Part shown: positions 8,895 to 16,647 of the stretch, in pieces
Layout of the letters: each line of letters begins with the position of its first letter
How positions within the stretch are numbered: the first letter of the stretch is position 1
Assembly: GCA_964477525.1 (NCBI GenBank)
Contig: CAYZHY010000032.1
Span: 1-34,112, forward strand
Length of the DNA: 34,112 nucleotides
Direction of reading: 5' to 3'
Source of the DNA: PCC-9228 sp964477525
GTDB taxonomy: Bacteria > Cyanobacteriota > Cyanobacteriia > Cyanobacteriales > PCC-9228
The notes under the pieces: model-generated
Told to the model about the DNA's origin: nothing
Database searches by the model: none
Seen by the model: only the letters and a program-made list of their open reading frames with translations
Made by a program: the position numbers and the translations under genes

Positions 8895-9344
8895 ATGGAA
8901 CGCCATCACCACCACCATACGTTACCCGCCATTGGATGGCGCGAGTGGATTTCGCTGCCAGATTTGGGTGTAGAAGCCATCAAAGCCAAAATCGACACCG
9001 GCGCCAGATCTTCTGCTATCCATGCTTTTGACATCCATACCTTTGACCGGGATGGGGTGGCGATGGTTCGCTTTCACATCCATCCCTATCAAAGAGACAA
9101 TCGCAAAACTGTTGCCGCCGAAGCGGAAATTCTCGACCGCCGCCACGTTCGCAATTCTGGCGGTAATGCCGAAGAACGCATTGCCATCCTCACCACTGCC
9201 TGTTTGCAACAAGAACAATGGTCGATTGAGTTGACTTTGACCAATCGCGATTTAATGGGATTTCGGATATTGCTAGGGAGACAGGCAGTCAGGCGGCGTT
9301 TTTTGGTCAATCCAGGCAGGTCTTTTCTCCTTAGTCGTAATTAA
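8895..9344 (+). CDS. RimK-associated retropepsin-like protease (PF05618 type)
   Basis: The protein is about 149 residues and matches the family often annotated as ATP-dependent zinc protease and regarded as a retropepsin-like aspartic protease. It has IGWREWISLPDLG, then the key KIDTGARSSA motif with the catalytic aspartate, and a late MGFRILLGRQA stretch. Members are typically encoded beside RimK-type ligases, as here. I chose the ATG; a TTG two codons upstream is also possible. Neither has a clear Shine-Dalgarno sequence, consistent with coupling to alr. A histidine run (HHHHH) directly follows the first residues. Confidence 0.85.
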   Translation: MERHHHHHTLPAIGWREWISLPDLGVEAIKAKIDTGARSSAIHAFDIHTFDRDGVAMVRFHIHPYQRDNRKTVAAEAEILDRRHVRNSGGNAEERIAILTTACLQQEQWSIELTLTNRDLMGFRILLGRQAVRRRFLVNPGRSFLLSRN

Positions 9345-9384
9345 GTTGTATTGTAAACTATGACTGATGCGGCTGCGAACAGTT

Positions 9385-10284
9385 ATGAAAATTGCAATTT
9401 TATCCCAAGACCCCTCTATTTATTCAACCCAACGACTAAAAGAAGCTGGAGAAAAACAAGGTCACGAAGTGCGGGTCATTAATTACCTGCGCTGTTATAT
9501 GAATATTACTTCCCACAAGCCAACGGTTATCTATCAAGGGAAACCTTTGGTGGATGTGGATGCTGTGATTCCCCGCATTGGTGCTTCTAAAACTTTTTAC
9601 GGAACGGCGGTGGTGCGTCAGTTTGAAATGATGGGGGTATTTACTGCCAACGCTTCCCAAGCCATCTCGCGATCGCGGGATAAACTCCGTTGCATGCAAC
9701 TTTTAGCCAGGGAAGGAATTGGGTTGCCGGTGACGGGATTTGCTCATTCGACCAAAGATATTGATGGCTTAATTGATGTGGTTGGTGGTGCCCCTTTGGT
9801 CATCAAGTTGTTAGAAGGAACCCAGGGCATTGGTGTGGTTTTGGCGGAAACCAAACAAGCTGCTACTTCGGTTATCGAAGCATTTCGCGGTTTGGATGCC
9901 AATATTTTGGTGCAGGAATATATTGCCGAAGCTGGCGGTGCAGATATTCGTTGCTTTTTGGTGGGAGATAAAGTTATTGCTTCCATGAAGCGTCAGGGGG
10001 CACCGGGTGAGTTTCGTTCTAATTTGCATCGCGGTGGCAGCGCGCAAAAAATTAAATTAACCCCGGAAGAACGGTCCACAGCCGTACGCGCGGCCAAAAT
10101 TATGGGATTGAAAGTGGCTGGGGTGGATATTTTGCGTTCCAATCACGGACCGGTGGTGATGGAAGTTAATTCTTCCCCGGGATTGGAGGGCATTGAAGCA
10201 GCTACCAACTTAGATGTGGCCGGAAAAATTATTGCTTATATCGAGAAAAATGCCAGTAAAGGAAGCGATCGCTACGATGTTTAG
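9385..10284 (+). CDS. rimK: RimK-family ATP-grasp alpha-L-glutamate ligase
   Basis: RimK-type enzymes use ATP to add glutamate to an acceptor; E. coli RimK does so at the C-terminus of ribosomal protein S6. The start MKIAILSQDPSIYST matches the usual RimK N-terminus, so this ATG is preferred to one six codons upstream (9367). Visible ATP-grasp features are PRIGASKTFYG, the SRDKLRCMQLLA region, PLVIKLLEGTQGIGV and the metal-binding VMEVNSSPGLEGIE. It is separated by 40 bases from the retropepsin-like protease. The acceptor in this organism is unknown. Confidence 0.93.
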   Translation: MKIAILSQDPSIYSTQRLKEAGEKQGHEVRVINYLRCYMNITSHKPTVIYQGKPLVDVDAVIPRIGASKTFYGTAVVRQFEMMGVFTANASQAISRSRDKLRCMQLLAREGIGLPVTGFAHSTKDIDGLIDVVGGAPLVIKLLEGTQGIGVVLAETKQAATSVIEAFRGLDANILVQEYIAEAGGADIRCFLVGDKVIASMKRQGAPGEFRSNLHRGGSAQKIKLTPEERSTAVRAAKIMGLKVAGVDILRSNHGPVVMEVNSSPGLEGIEAATNLDVAGKIIAYIEKNASKGSDRYDV

Positions 10285-10318
10285 CAAAAACAAGCAAGCG
10301 ATCGCAGGGGAATGCGCT

Positions 10319-11620
10319 TTACTTACGCCAGCGGCGGGCAAATTCATCCAAAATTTCCTGGGAAATTTGCGATTGCAACCATTTCAAAGCCTGATTTTGG
10401 TGGGGCAGACCTTGGTACGACAAACCTACATTTACCAAATCGATGGGTTCTTGTTTCGGATCGGTGGATTCGTTGCGCCAACGCTGCAAGAATTGTTGGA
10501 ATGTAGAACCGGGAATTTGCGATTGCAACCAAGTCAGCGCTTGGTCTTGATAGGAAGCTTGTTTGTAGTAGCGACATACATCGGTTAGCTTGGCAGCGAC
10601 CAAAGGCATCATATCTTGATTGCGCCATCGGCGGGTGAATTCCTGCAGGGTTTGTAAAGAAACCTCATCCTGCAACCATTCCAAAGCTCGGTCTTGATGG
10701 GGCAATCCCCTATAAGAACGGCAGACTTCCACGAACTTATCTGAAGGGATGGAACCGTTTCCCGGACTGGGTTGGGGCGAAGGTGAAGGTTGGGGCGACG
10801 GTTGGGGGGAAGGCGATGGCGTGGATTTGGATGGGGAAGGATTGTAAGTCAAATCGGTAAGCAGCGACCAAGTATTCGGACCCATAATCCCATCGGCTTT
10901 TAAGCCAGCCGCTTTTTGATACGCCATCAACGCTTGTTTGGTACTTTTGTCAAAGTAACCATCCACCGGCGCCTTCAGAAACCCTTTTTCGTGGAGGGTT
11001 TTTTGTAGGTGCTTGACATTTTGATTGCGATCGCCTTCAATCGCAATATTAAACCAATTGATATCCACACCCCCCTCAACTCCAGAAACGCTACCGCGGT
11101 CAGTATACTGCCACAAAGTCCAAGTATCCCAGCCACCGGGAACAGAAGGTTGCGAGTCGCTAGTATAGTGAGCAATCCACAAAGGATAGCTAGCAAATTC
11201 CGTATAATTGCCAATTTGCTCCCAAAAAGTAGGAAACGTATAAATGATCGGTTTGCGTTTGGTTTCTTTTTCTACAACATCCAACCACTCCACCATCCGT
11301 TGGCGAATGGTAGCAGAATCAACACCATCGCTACTTTCAATATCCAAAACCGGCGGAAAATCACCACGACGAATTTTAACCACGCTGAGAAACTTCTCTG
11401 CCTGGGCGCGACCGCTTTCCTTGGCCCGGAAAAAGTGGTAAGCTCCCCGTACCAATCCTGCATTTTTAATTGCAGACCAGTTCCTAGAGAACATTTCAGC
11501 AATAAAAAAAGTACCTTCCGTCGCCTTGGTAATGCCATAAGACATATTGTCATTGGCTACCGCCGACCAATTTACTTTCTCTTGCCAATCAGAAACATCA
11601 ATACCAGGTATGCCACTCAT
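10319..11620 (-). CDS. GH25 lysozyme-like hydrolase with PG-binding domain and three C-terminal repeats
   Basis: The domain order is a GH25 muramidase (about residues 1-195), a PG_binding_1 domain (about 200-262), a Ser/Pro/Gln-rich linker and three repeats. GH25 is shown by GIDVSDWQ near the start and the catalytic VLDIESSD pair. The repeats, at about 296-334, 345-383 and 395-433, each read roughly xVCRxYxxLPHQxxALxWLQ followed by a second helix ending RRWRN. The ATG at 11620 is chosen because GAGGTGG precedes it; an ATG 23 codons upstream would overlap the neighbouring methyltransferase gene. No signal peptide is visible, so the route to the cell wall is unclear. It is convergent with rimK, with 34 bases between them. 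Confidence 0.88.
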   Translation of the reverse strand: MSGIPGIDVSDWQEKVNWSAVANDNMSYGITKATEGTFFIAEMFSRNWSAIKNAGLVRGAYHFFRAKESGRAQAEKFLSVVKIRRGDFPPVLDIESSDGVDSATIRQRMVEWLDVVEKETKRKPIIYTFPTFWEQIGNYTEFASYPLWIAHYTSDSQPSVPGGWDTWTLWQYTDRGSVSGVEGGVDINWFNIAIEGDRNQNVKHLQKTLHEKGFLKAPVDGYFDKSTKQALMAYQKAAGLKADGIMGPNTWSLLTDLTYNPSPSKSTPSPSPQPSPQPSPSPQPSPGNGSIPSDKFVEVCRSYRGLPHQDRALEWLQDEVSLQTLQEFTRRWRNQDMMPLVAAKLTDVCRYYKQASYQDQALTWLQSQIPGSTFQQFLQRWRNESTDPKQEPIDLVNVGLSYQGLPHQNQALKWLQSQISQEILDEFARRWRK

Positions 11621-11663
11621 AAAAAACCACCTCGAACCAAAAGGGATGCCTTTGCTACGTTTG

Positions 11664-12455
11664 CTACACCCGCTCGGGAACAAATCCACCGTAAATTGCC
11701 AAATTATAGTATTTCCAGGGTGCGGTCACCGGATCGAACCCAGCAAATTTTAGCATTTGTAACTGATCTGCCAGAGAAGCCAAGCAATCTTGGCCGGAAT
11801 AACCGTAGGGTTCGCTGTTGCCGATTTTAGCGCGAATCGCATCCATGGTTGTGCCTTGGCTGGCAGCCCACTCCTGCCGTACCGATTCATACAAATTAGC
11901 AATAGCATCGCTTTCCGGTAGGGTAGGATCGGCATTAAAAAAGCATCCTCCCACCTGCAAACTTTGGAAAATCCGCTGAAAGAGTTTTTGTTTCGTTTCA
12001 TCACGAAGATGGTGGATAGCCAAAGTAGAAACGCCGGCACTGGCTCCTTCACCAATGGCTGCAGTCAGTTCCTGGTTTCCGCCATTTGCCCAAGCACCAA
12101 AATCTGCTTCTATCCAGCGAACCCGGCTATCGTATCCCTGCGCTTTCATTTTGGCTTGTGCTTTTTCTAGCATGCGTGCGGAATAATCCACCGCTACCAC
12201 TTCGGCTTGGGGATATCGAGCCAACAACTGCCGCGTTAGTTCCCCAGTACCGCAACCAAATTCTACAATTTTAGGATTGGTGGTTTGAGCAGCCACACCC
12301 ACAAATGTTCCCGCACAACGAGCGATCGCATCTAACATATCATCGTAGCGCGGCAGCAGCTTTCGGATACCGCGATCGAACTCCTCCGTGTCGGCAAACA
12401 CTTCTCCTGGGAAAATGGTCTTTGTAGAACCAGAGCCATCGGACAAATTAGCCAT
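11664..12455 (-). CDS. Class I SAM-dependent methyltransferase
   Basis: The 263-residue protein has motif I VEFGCGTGELTRQ, an acidic strand end in VVAVDYSARML, IEADFGAW and a hydrophobic strand before AIHHLRDE, all class I methyltransferase signatures. The C-terminal part (FDPVTAPWKYYNLAIYGGF) resembles small-molecule methyltransferases of the Methyltransf_25 type. The substrate is unknown. It is 43 bases upstream of the lysozyme gene on the same strand and divergent from the CPBP protease gene. Confidence 0.88.
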   Translation of the reverse strand: MANLSDGSGSTKTIFPGEVFADTEEFDRGIRKLLPRYDDMLDAIARCAGTFVGVAAQTTNPKIVEFGCGTGELTRQLLARYPQAEVVAVDYSARMLEKAQAKMKAQGYDSRVRWIEADFGAWANGGNQELTAAIGEGASAGVSTLAIHHLRDETKQKLFQRIFQSLQVGGCFFNADPTLPESDAIANLYESVRQEWAASQGTTMDAIRAKIGNSEPYGYSGQDCLASLADQLQMLKFAGFDPVTAPWKYYNLAIYGGFVPERV

Positions 12456-12613
12456 AATTTTGGATTGAAACTCGTCTTACCAGTACAATCGTAGCGGAAT
12501 TAGAAGCCATACGGTTATCGTAAGCTGACCATTGAAAAAATTTTGATATCGTTCGAGTGGCTATTTTTCCGCACAAACGCCACCCAAATTGCTCAAATTG
12601 AGAAAATAAAATT

Positions 12614-14191
12614 ATGACTGTAAAACGCATTATTTTATCCATTCTGACCGTAGGTGCGGTTGTTCTCCTAGGAAGTTCTCTTTGGCAAAGTTGGAACCAA
12701 CCACAAGTTCAAAGCCGTTTGGAACTTTCCCAAACCAATTTGCTCTTGCAAGCCACCCAGTGGGAACCAGAAACCAGTTTGGGAGAAGATACCTCCCTAT
12801 CCCCGGAATCTCTTTTGGGAAAAGAACCTTATAAAGCGGCTATCACACAATACGAGTCGGTTCGCGATGTCAACCAACGCAACCTGGAACGCCTGCAAAA
12901 ACAACTCCAGACTTCCTCGGCGGCAGCAAGTGATGATGCTTCCCTTCCCTCTTCGACGCCGGTGGGCAGTTCCCAGGAACAACGGATCCAACAGGAGTTA
13001 CAGAAAACCCTTGCAGAAGTTGACCTGCGGCTGGGATTGTTGCAAGCCTATCGGGAAAACCTCGATACCGCGCGTTCCACTTGGCAGGAACTCATCAAAC
13101 GTTACGACCAAAATGATGCCTTTGCTGCGGAAGTAGAAACTGCCAAAATTCTGCAAGGTTTGTACGACCAACCGGCACAACTGCTGCCAGAAGCCGAATA
13201 TAAACTACAAAAAAAACTGGATGGCTGGTTTCGCTATGTGGCTTTAGCCAAGCTCTATCGCCTGCAAGAAAGGGAGGGGGAACTGGCTACGTTACAAGCC
13301 AACATGCAAGCCAAAGCCGAATCTTCCATTGTGAAATTAGGCATTGTCAGTACACTGCCTTTGCTGGGATTTGTCGCTGGTTCGGGCGTGTTACTGTTTT
13401 TGGGATGGCAGCGGCTGTTCCGTTCGGAAAAATCGGTGTTAAAAGCGCCTAGCAATGCGGCATGGCAAGTTCCGTGGAATTGGGAAATTCCCCTACAAGT
13501 GTTTGTGGTGGGATTTTTCTTGGTCGGTCAAATTGTCATTCCTTTGGCGGTTCCGGTGTTGTTCCAATTTTTTGGCATTCCCACCAATAATTTGGTCAAT
13601 CTGAACGAAACCTTACGCGCTGTTTATATTCTGTTAAACTACGTGGCTTTGGCAGCCGGTGGTTTGAGCGTTCTTTATTTTTCCATTCGCAAGTTCGCTC
13701 CCTTGCCAGAGGGATGGTTTCGCATCAAACCCGACCGCAATTGGTTCTGGTGGGGATTTGGCGGTTATTTAGCTGCTGTGCCCTTGGTGATTTTGGTGTC
13801 GTTGGTCAACCAGCAAATTTGGGAAGGCAGAGGCGGTAGCAATCCCCTGATTCGCATTGCCCTTGAAAGCGGCAATATGACGGCGTTGGCTATTTTCTTT
13901 GTTACTGCTTCGATTGCGGCACCTGTGTACGAAGAAATTATGTTTCGCGGCTTTTTGCTGCCCTCTCTGACGCGATATACCAATACCCGCAATGCCATCT
14001 TTTTGAGCAGTGCTTTGTTTGCTGTTTCCCACTTCAACTTGTCGGAGGTGATTCCTTTGGCTACGTTGGGTGTAGTTTTGGGTTTTGTGTACGCGCGATC
14101 GCGCAATTTACTCTCTTCGATTTTACTCCACAGTTTGTGGAACAGCGGAACGCTGCTAACGCTCTATATTTTAGGTAGCGGCCTGCAATAA
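12614..14191 (+). CDS. CPBP-family intramembrane glutamic endopeptidase
   Basis: CPBP (Abi/CAAX protease) enzymes are multi-span membrane proteases. The catalytic motif EEIMFR has the glutamates at residues 440-441 and arginine at 445, and the later motif SHFN has its histidine at 473. A single N-terminal membrane anchor (about residues 5-23) is followed by about 220 mostly helical, charged residues with TPR-like periodicity, then a membrane segment near 250 and the protease core in the second half. This extended N-terminal region is longer than in minimal CPBP proteins. The substrate is unknown. Confidence 0.9.
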   Translation: MTVKRIILSILTVGAVVLLGSSLWQSWNQPQVQSRLELSQTNLLLQATQWEPETSLGEDTSLSPESLLGKEPYKAAITQYESVRDVNQRNLERLQKQLQTSSAAASDDASLPSSTPVGSSQEQRIQQELQKTLAEVDLRLGLLQAYRENLDTARSTWQELIKRYDQNDAFAAEVETAKILQGLYDQPAQLLPEAEYKLQKKLDGWFRYVALAKLYRLQEREGELATLQANMQAKAESSIVKLGIVSTLPLLGFVAGSGVLLFLGWQRLFRSEKSVLKAPSNAAWQVPWNWEIPLQVFVVGFFLVGQIVIPLAVPVLFQFFGIPTNNLVNLNETLRAVYILLNYVALAAGGLSVLYFSIRKFAPLPEGWFRIKPDRNWFWWGFGGYLAAVPLVILVSLVNQQIWEGRGGSNPLIRIALESGNMTALAIFFVTASIAAPVYEEIMFRGFLLPSLTRYTNTRNAIFLSSALFAVSHFNLSEVIPLATLGVVLGFVYARSRNLLSSILLHSLWNSGTLLTLYILGSGLQ

Positions 14192-14304
14192 AGGCCGGCG
14201 TGCCTGTAGCGAGAAGGCTACCATGGAAAAAGGCTCCCCTCGGCATTTTGATGGTCAATCGATTAAGATTGAAATAGGGGAATTGGGGAGTTGAACAGGT
14301 AACG

Positions 14305-14556
14305 TTGAACAAACGACCACGGTTTCCAAATGCCGAACGTAACGGGTGGGGAGCGGCCGTTAAACGCTTCCTTCCCTACGCTGTGTTCGGCGCTGTTGCT
14401 TTTTCCTTGGCTTCCGCAAGTCATTTTCCTTATTTATTAAGAGGGTATCTTCTCGTTTTAGGCATACAAATAGGTATTCTATCGCTTTATCTTTTAGAAA
14501 AAAAACGAACGAAATCCCGAAACAAACAAAAATTACAAGATTCGGAAAATTTGTAA
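14305..14556 (+). CDS. Small two-segment membrane protein, hypothetical
   Basis: The 83-residue frame has no ATG before its hydrophobic part. The first usable start after the upstream in-frame stop is TTG. It has a basic N-terminus, two adjacent hydrophobic segments (about residues 23-41 and 45-63) and a basic, hydrophilic tail (EKKRTKSRNKQK). No family was recognised. It precedes the TM2 protein gene by 34 bases on the same strand, which supports it being real, but the start codon is uncertain. Confidence 0.5.
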   Translation: MNKRPRFPNAERNGWGAAVKRFLPYAVFGAVAFSLASASHFPYLLRGYLLVLGIQIGILSLYLLEKKRTKSRNKQKLQDSENL

Positions 14557-14590
14557 TTCTTTTTAATGTTTTGACATATAAGGTTTTACT

Positions 14591-14956
14591 ATGAACGCAA
14601 ACATGAAGGAAAGAAATAAATGGATTGCTTTAATAATTGCTTTCTTCGGTGGTTGGTTTGGCCTTCATAAATTCTACCTAGGAGAAAATACGGCTGGTGT
14701 ATTATATTTACTCTTTTCTTGGACGGGGATTCCCGGTATTTTTTCCATTTTTGATTTTTTATGGTTGTTATTAGTATCGGAAAAAGAGTTCGACCGCCGG
14801 TTTAATGTCCACATGCTGGAAAAGCAACAACAATCCCAACGCAATGCTAAAGAAATTACCGATACGTTAACCAAACTTAAAAAGCTCTACGAAGACGGTG
14901 TCATTACCGCTGGAGAATACGAAGAAAAACGGAAAAAATTGTTGAAAGATTTGTAA
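14591..14956 (+). CDS. TM2 domain protein with C-terminal SHOCT-like motif
   Basis: The N-terminal half is a TM2 domain: two membrane segments with FFGGWFGLHKFYLGE between a basic start and the second span, then FDFLWLL. The C-terminal 35 residues (LTKLKKLYEDGVITAGEYEEKRKKLL) are a short SHOCT-type helical motif, commonly attached to membrane proteins and thought to aid oligomerisation. The length of 121 residues is normal for this fusion. Function is not established for either domain in cyanobacteria. Confidence 0.88.
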   Translation: MNANMKERNKWIALIIAFFGGWFGLHKFYLGENTAGVLYLLFSWTGIPGIFSIFDFLWLLLVSEKEFDRRFNVHMLEKQQQSQRNAKEITDTLTKLKKLYEDGVITAGEYEEKRKKLLKDL

Positions 14957-15008
14957 TCTGGCGCTTGAATAGGTTTTAAATTTTGAAAGCTGTTAGGAGA
15001 AAATTTCC

Positions 15009-15722
15009 GTGTCAGAAAAAAATTGGTTTCAAAGAACTCCGAATTGGGTTTGGTGGTCTTTGGTTCCCGGATTTGGTAGTTTGGCGATCGCTTATGCCGG
15101 ACAAAAAAGCAATACCAAATCCTGGATGGCGATTGGACTTGGCATCATGGCGATTTTCTTGGTTTTGTCAAACCTGGAAGCTCCAGATATTTTTCTAACG
15201 CTTGTTTGGATCGCTCACGTGGGAACGGCATTTGCCCTAAAAAGACCTTTTCTAATAAAAATGTATCCGAAAAGCGAGCCCCTTCCCGAAGACCCAGAAC
15301 TTGCCAAATTCGTTGCCAAACACCGTCCGAAAATTGACGTAAACAATTGTAGCAAAGATGACTTGGTTCATGGCGCCGGATTGCCCATTGCCTACGCCAA
15401 TGATATTGAATTGCTACGCAACGAAGGACATATTTTTAGCAGCAGCGAAGAACTAGCCAGTCTCGTGGATATTCCCCAAAATATCATGCAGCGGGCGGAA
15501 CCAGTATTGGTTTTTGGTTATTATGCCCAAAACGAGGCTGAATTTTCTTGGCGCTGTTTGAACGCTGAATCTGTAGAAGAACTCGTAACCAGGGGATTGG
15601 ATACGAATGTTGCCCAGCAAATTGTTGCGGAAAGACAAAACAACGGAGAATACAAATCGGTTGCCGACGTTAAACGCCGCACTGGTTTGCCACTAAAAGC
15701 CTATCAAATGGTGTTGTATTAA
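15009..15722 (+). CDS. Membrane-anchored helix-hairpin-helix protein
   Basis: The GTG start is supported by TTAGGAGAA just upstream. The first 80 residues have two or three hydrophobic segments (around VWWSLVPGFGSLAIAYA and MAIGLGIMAIFLVLS). The soluble part carries ComEA-like helix-hairpin-helix signatures: KIDVNNCSKDDLVHGAGLP near 107, then LNAESVEELVTRGLDTNVAQ and ADVKRRTGLP at the C-terminus. Such motifs bind DNA non-specifically or mediate protein contacts. The protein has 237 residues, so it is not a plain ComEA, and a DNA-uptake role is only a possibility. Confidence 0.72.
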   Translation: MSEKNWFQRTPNWVWWSLVPGFGSLAIAYAGQKSNTKSWMAIGLGIMAIFLVLSNLEAPDIFLTLVWIAHVGTAFALKRPFLIKMYPKSEPLPEDPELAKFVAKHRPKIDVNNCSKDDLVHGAGLPIAYANDIELLRNEGHIFSSSEELASLVDIPQNIMQRAEPVLVFGYYAQNEAEFSWRCLNAESVEELVTRGLDTNVAQQIVAERQNNGEYKSVADVKRRTGLPLKAYQMVLY

Positions 15723-15912
15723 GAAATAATAATTCCGCGATCGCCAACAAGCTTGAATGAATATAAGTAAGGAACCTATAAAGTTTAAAAATAAAAATAT
15801 TGAGATAACGACCAACGTGGCATAATGGTATTGCTTTGAATATGCCTGCCATATCACATTAGAGCATAGCTTATTGTGGAACTTGGCAAGGAAACGAACA
15901 AAGGAGCACTTG

Positions 15913-16554
15913 ATGAACGATAACAACGATGCCAAAACACTTCCTGAAGTTATACAAGGAAACTACGATGTTTCTGTTGGGGAGTTTTTCTCCCAAGGAT
16001 GGCAATTACTCCAAAAAAATATCGTCGGTTTTATTGGGTACGTTCTTTTACTGGTTATTCTGAATTTTGTTTTACAACAAATACCGAAGCTAGGACCACT
16101 TGCAACATTCATTCTCAATCCAATTCTCTTTGCAGGTTTATTCATTGTCGCATTTAAACTTCTCCAAGAAAAAAGCACCAGTTTCGGCGATTTCTTTCAA
16201 GGATATAAAAATTGGATTCATCTAATTCTTGGCAGTATTGTCTCGAGCATCTTAATTGGTATTGGCACAATCTTACTCATTATTCCAGGTATTTACCTAT
16301 CCACCAGCTATATTTTTAGCTTACCCATCATTATTGACCGTCAAACAAACTTTTGGGATGCCATGGAAGCCAGCCGCAAAATTATTACCAAAAAATGGTT
16401 TTCTTGGTTTGGTTTCCTATTATTATTGGGGATAATCAATCTAGTAGGTGCTTTAATTGTAGGGATTGGTATGTTGGTAACTATACCATTTACGTTTTGC
16501 GCAATTGCTGTGGCTTACCAGCAAGTTGTCGGCCTGCAAAATCAAGACTTTTAA
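15913..16554 (+). CDS. Polytopic membrane protein, DUF975-like
   Basis: This ATG is preferred over an upstream TTG (15874) because AAAGGAG precedes it by six bases. The 213-residue protein begins with a short soluble segment ending FSQGWQLLQKN, followed by about four to six membrane segments with GIGTILLIIPGIYLSTSYIFSLPIIIDR and FWDAMEASRKIITKKWF, a pattern seen in DUF975-type membrane proteins of unknown function. It is followed directly by the metal ATPase promoter region. Confidence 0.75.
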   Translation: MNDNNDAKTLPEVIQGNYDVSVGEFFSQGWQLLQKNIVGFIGYVLLLVILNFVLQQIPKLGPLATFILNPILFAGLFIVAFKLLQEKSTSFGDFFQGYKNWIHLILGSIVSSILIGIGTILLIIPGIYLSTSYIFSLPIIIDRQTNFWDAMEASRKIITKKWFSWFGFLLLLGIINLVGALIVGIGMLVTIPFTFCAIAVAYQQVVGLQNQDF

Positions 16555-16561
16555 CGATACA

Positions 16562-16607
16562 GTGACAAAATGTCAAACTTGTCACCGTGGAGGCAACAAG
16601 ATACATT
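16562..16607 (+). promoter_or_regulatory. Candidate promoter with overlapping operator for the metal ATPase
   Basis: GTGACAA (16562-16568) and TTGTCAC (16579-16585) form a perfect 7-base inverted repeat with a 10-base spacer, and a further TGTCA lies in the spacer. The right arm contains TTGTCA, which reads as a -35 box with 17 bases to TACATT (16602-16607) as -10. A repressor on the repeat would block polymerase, as expected for a metal-responsive gene. The regulator is not identified. Confidence 0.5.
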
Positions 16608-16647
16608 TTAAAGGAACTGTTCCCTAAATGCGTTTCCCTGTCCTCCT

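Noticed and set aside
11009..11830. Plus-strand open frame of 273 codons
   Set aside because: It is the shadow of the GH25 lysozyme and part of the methyltransferase gene on the other strand; composition is atypical.
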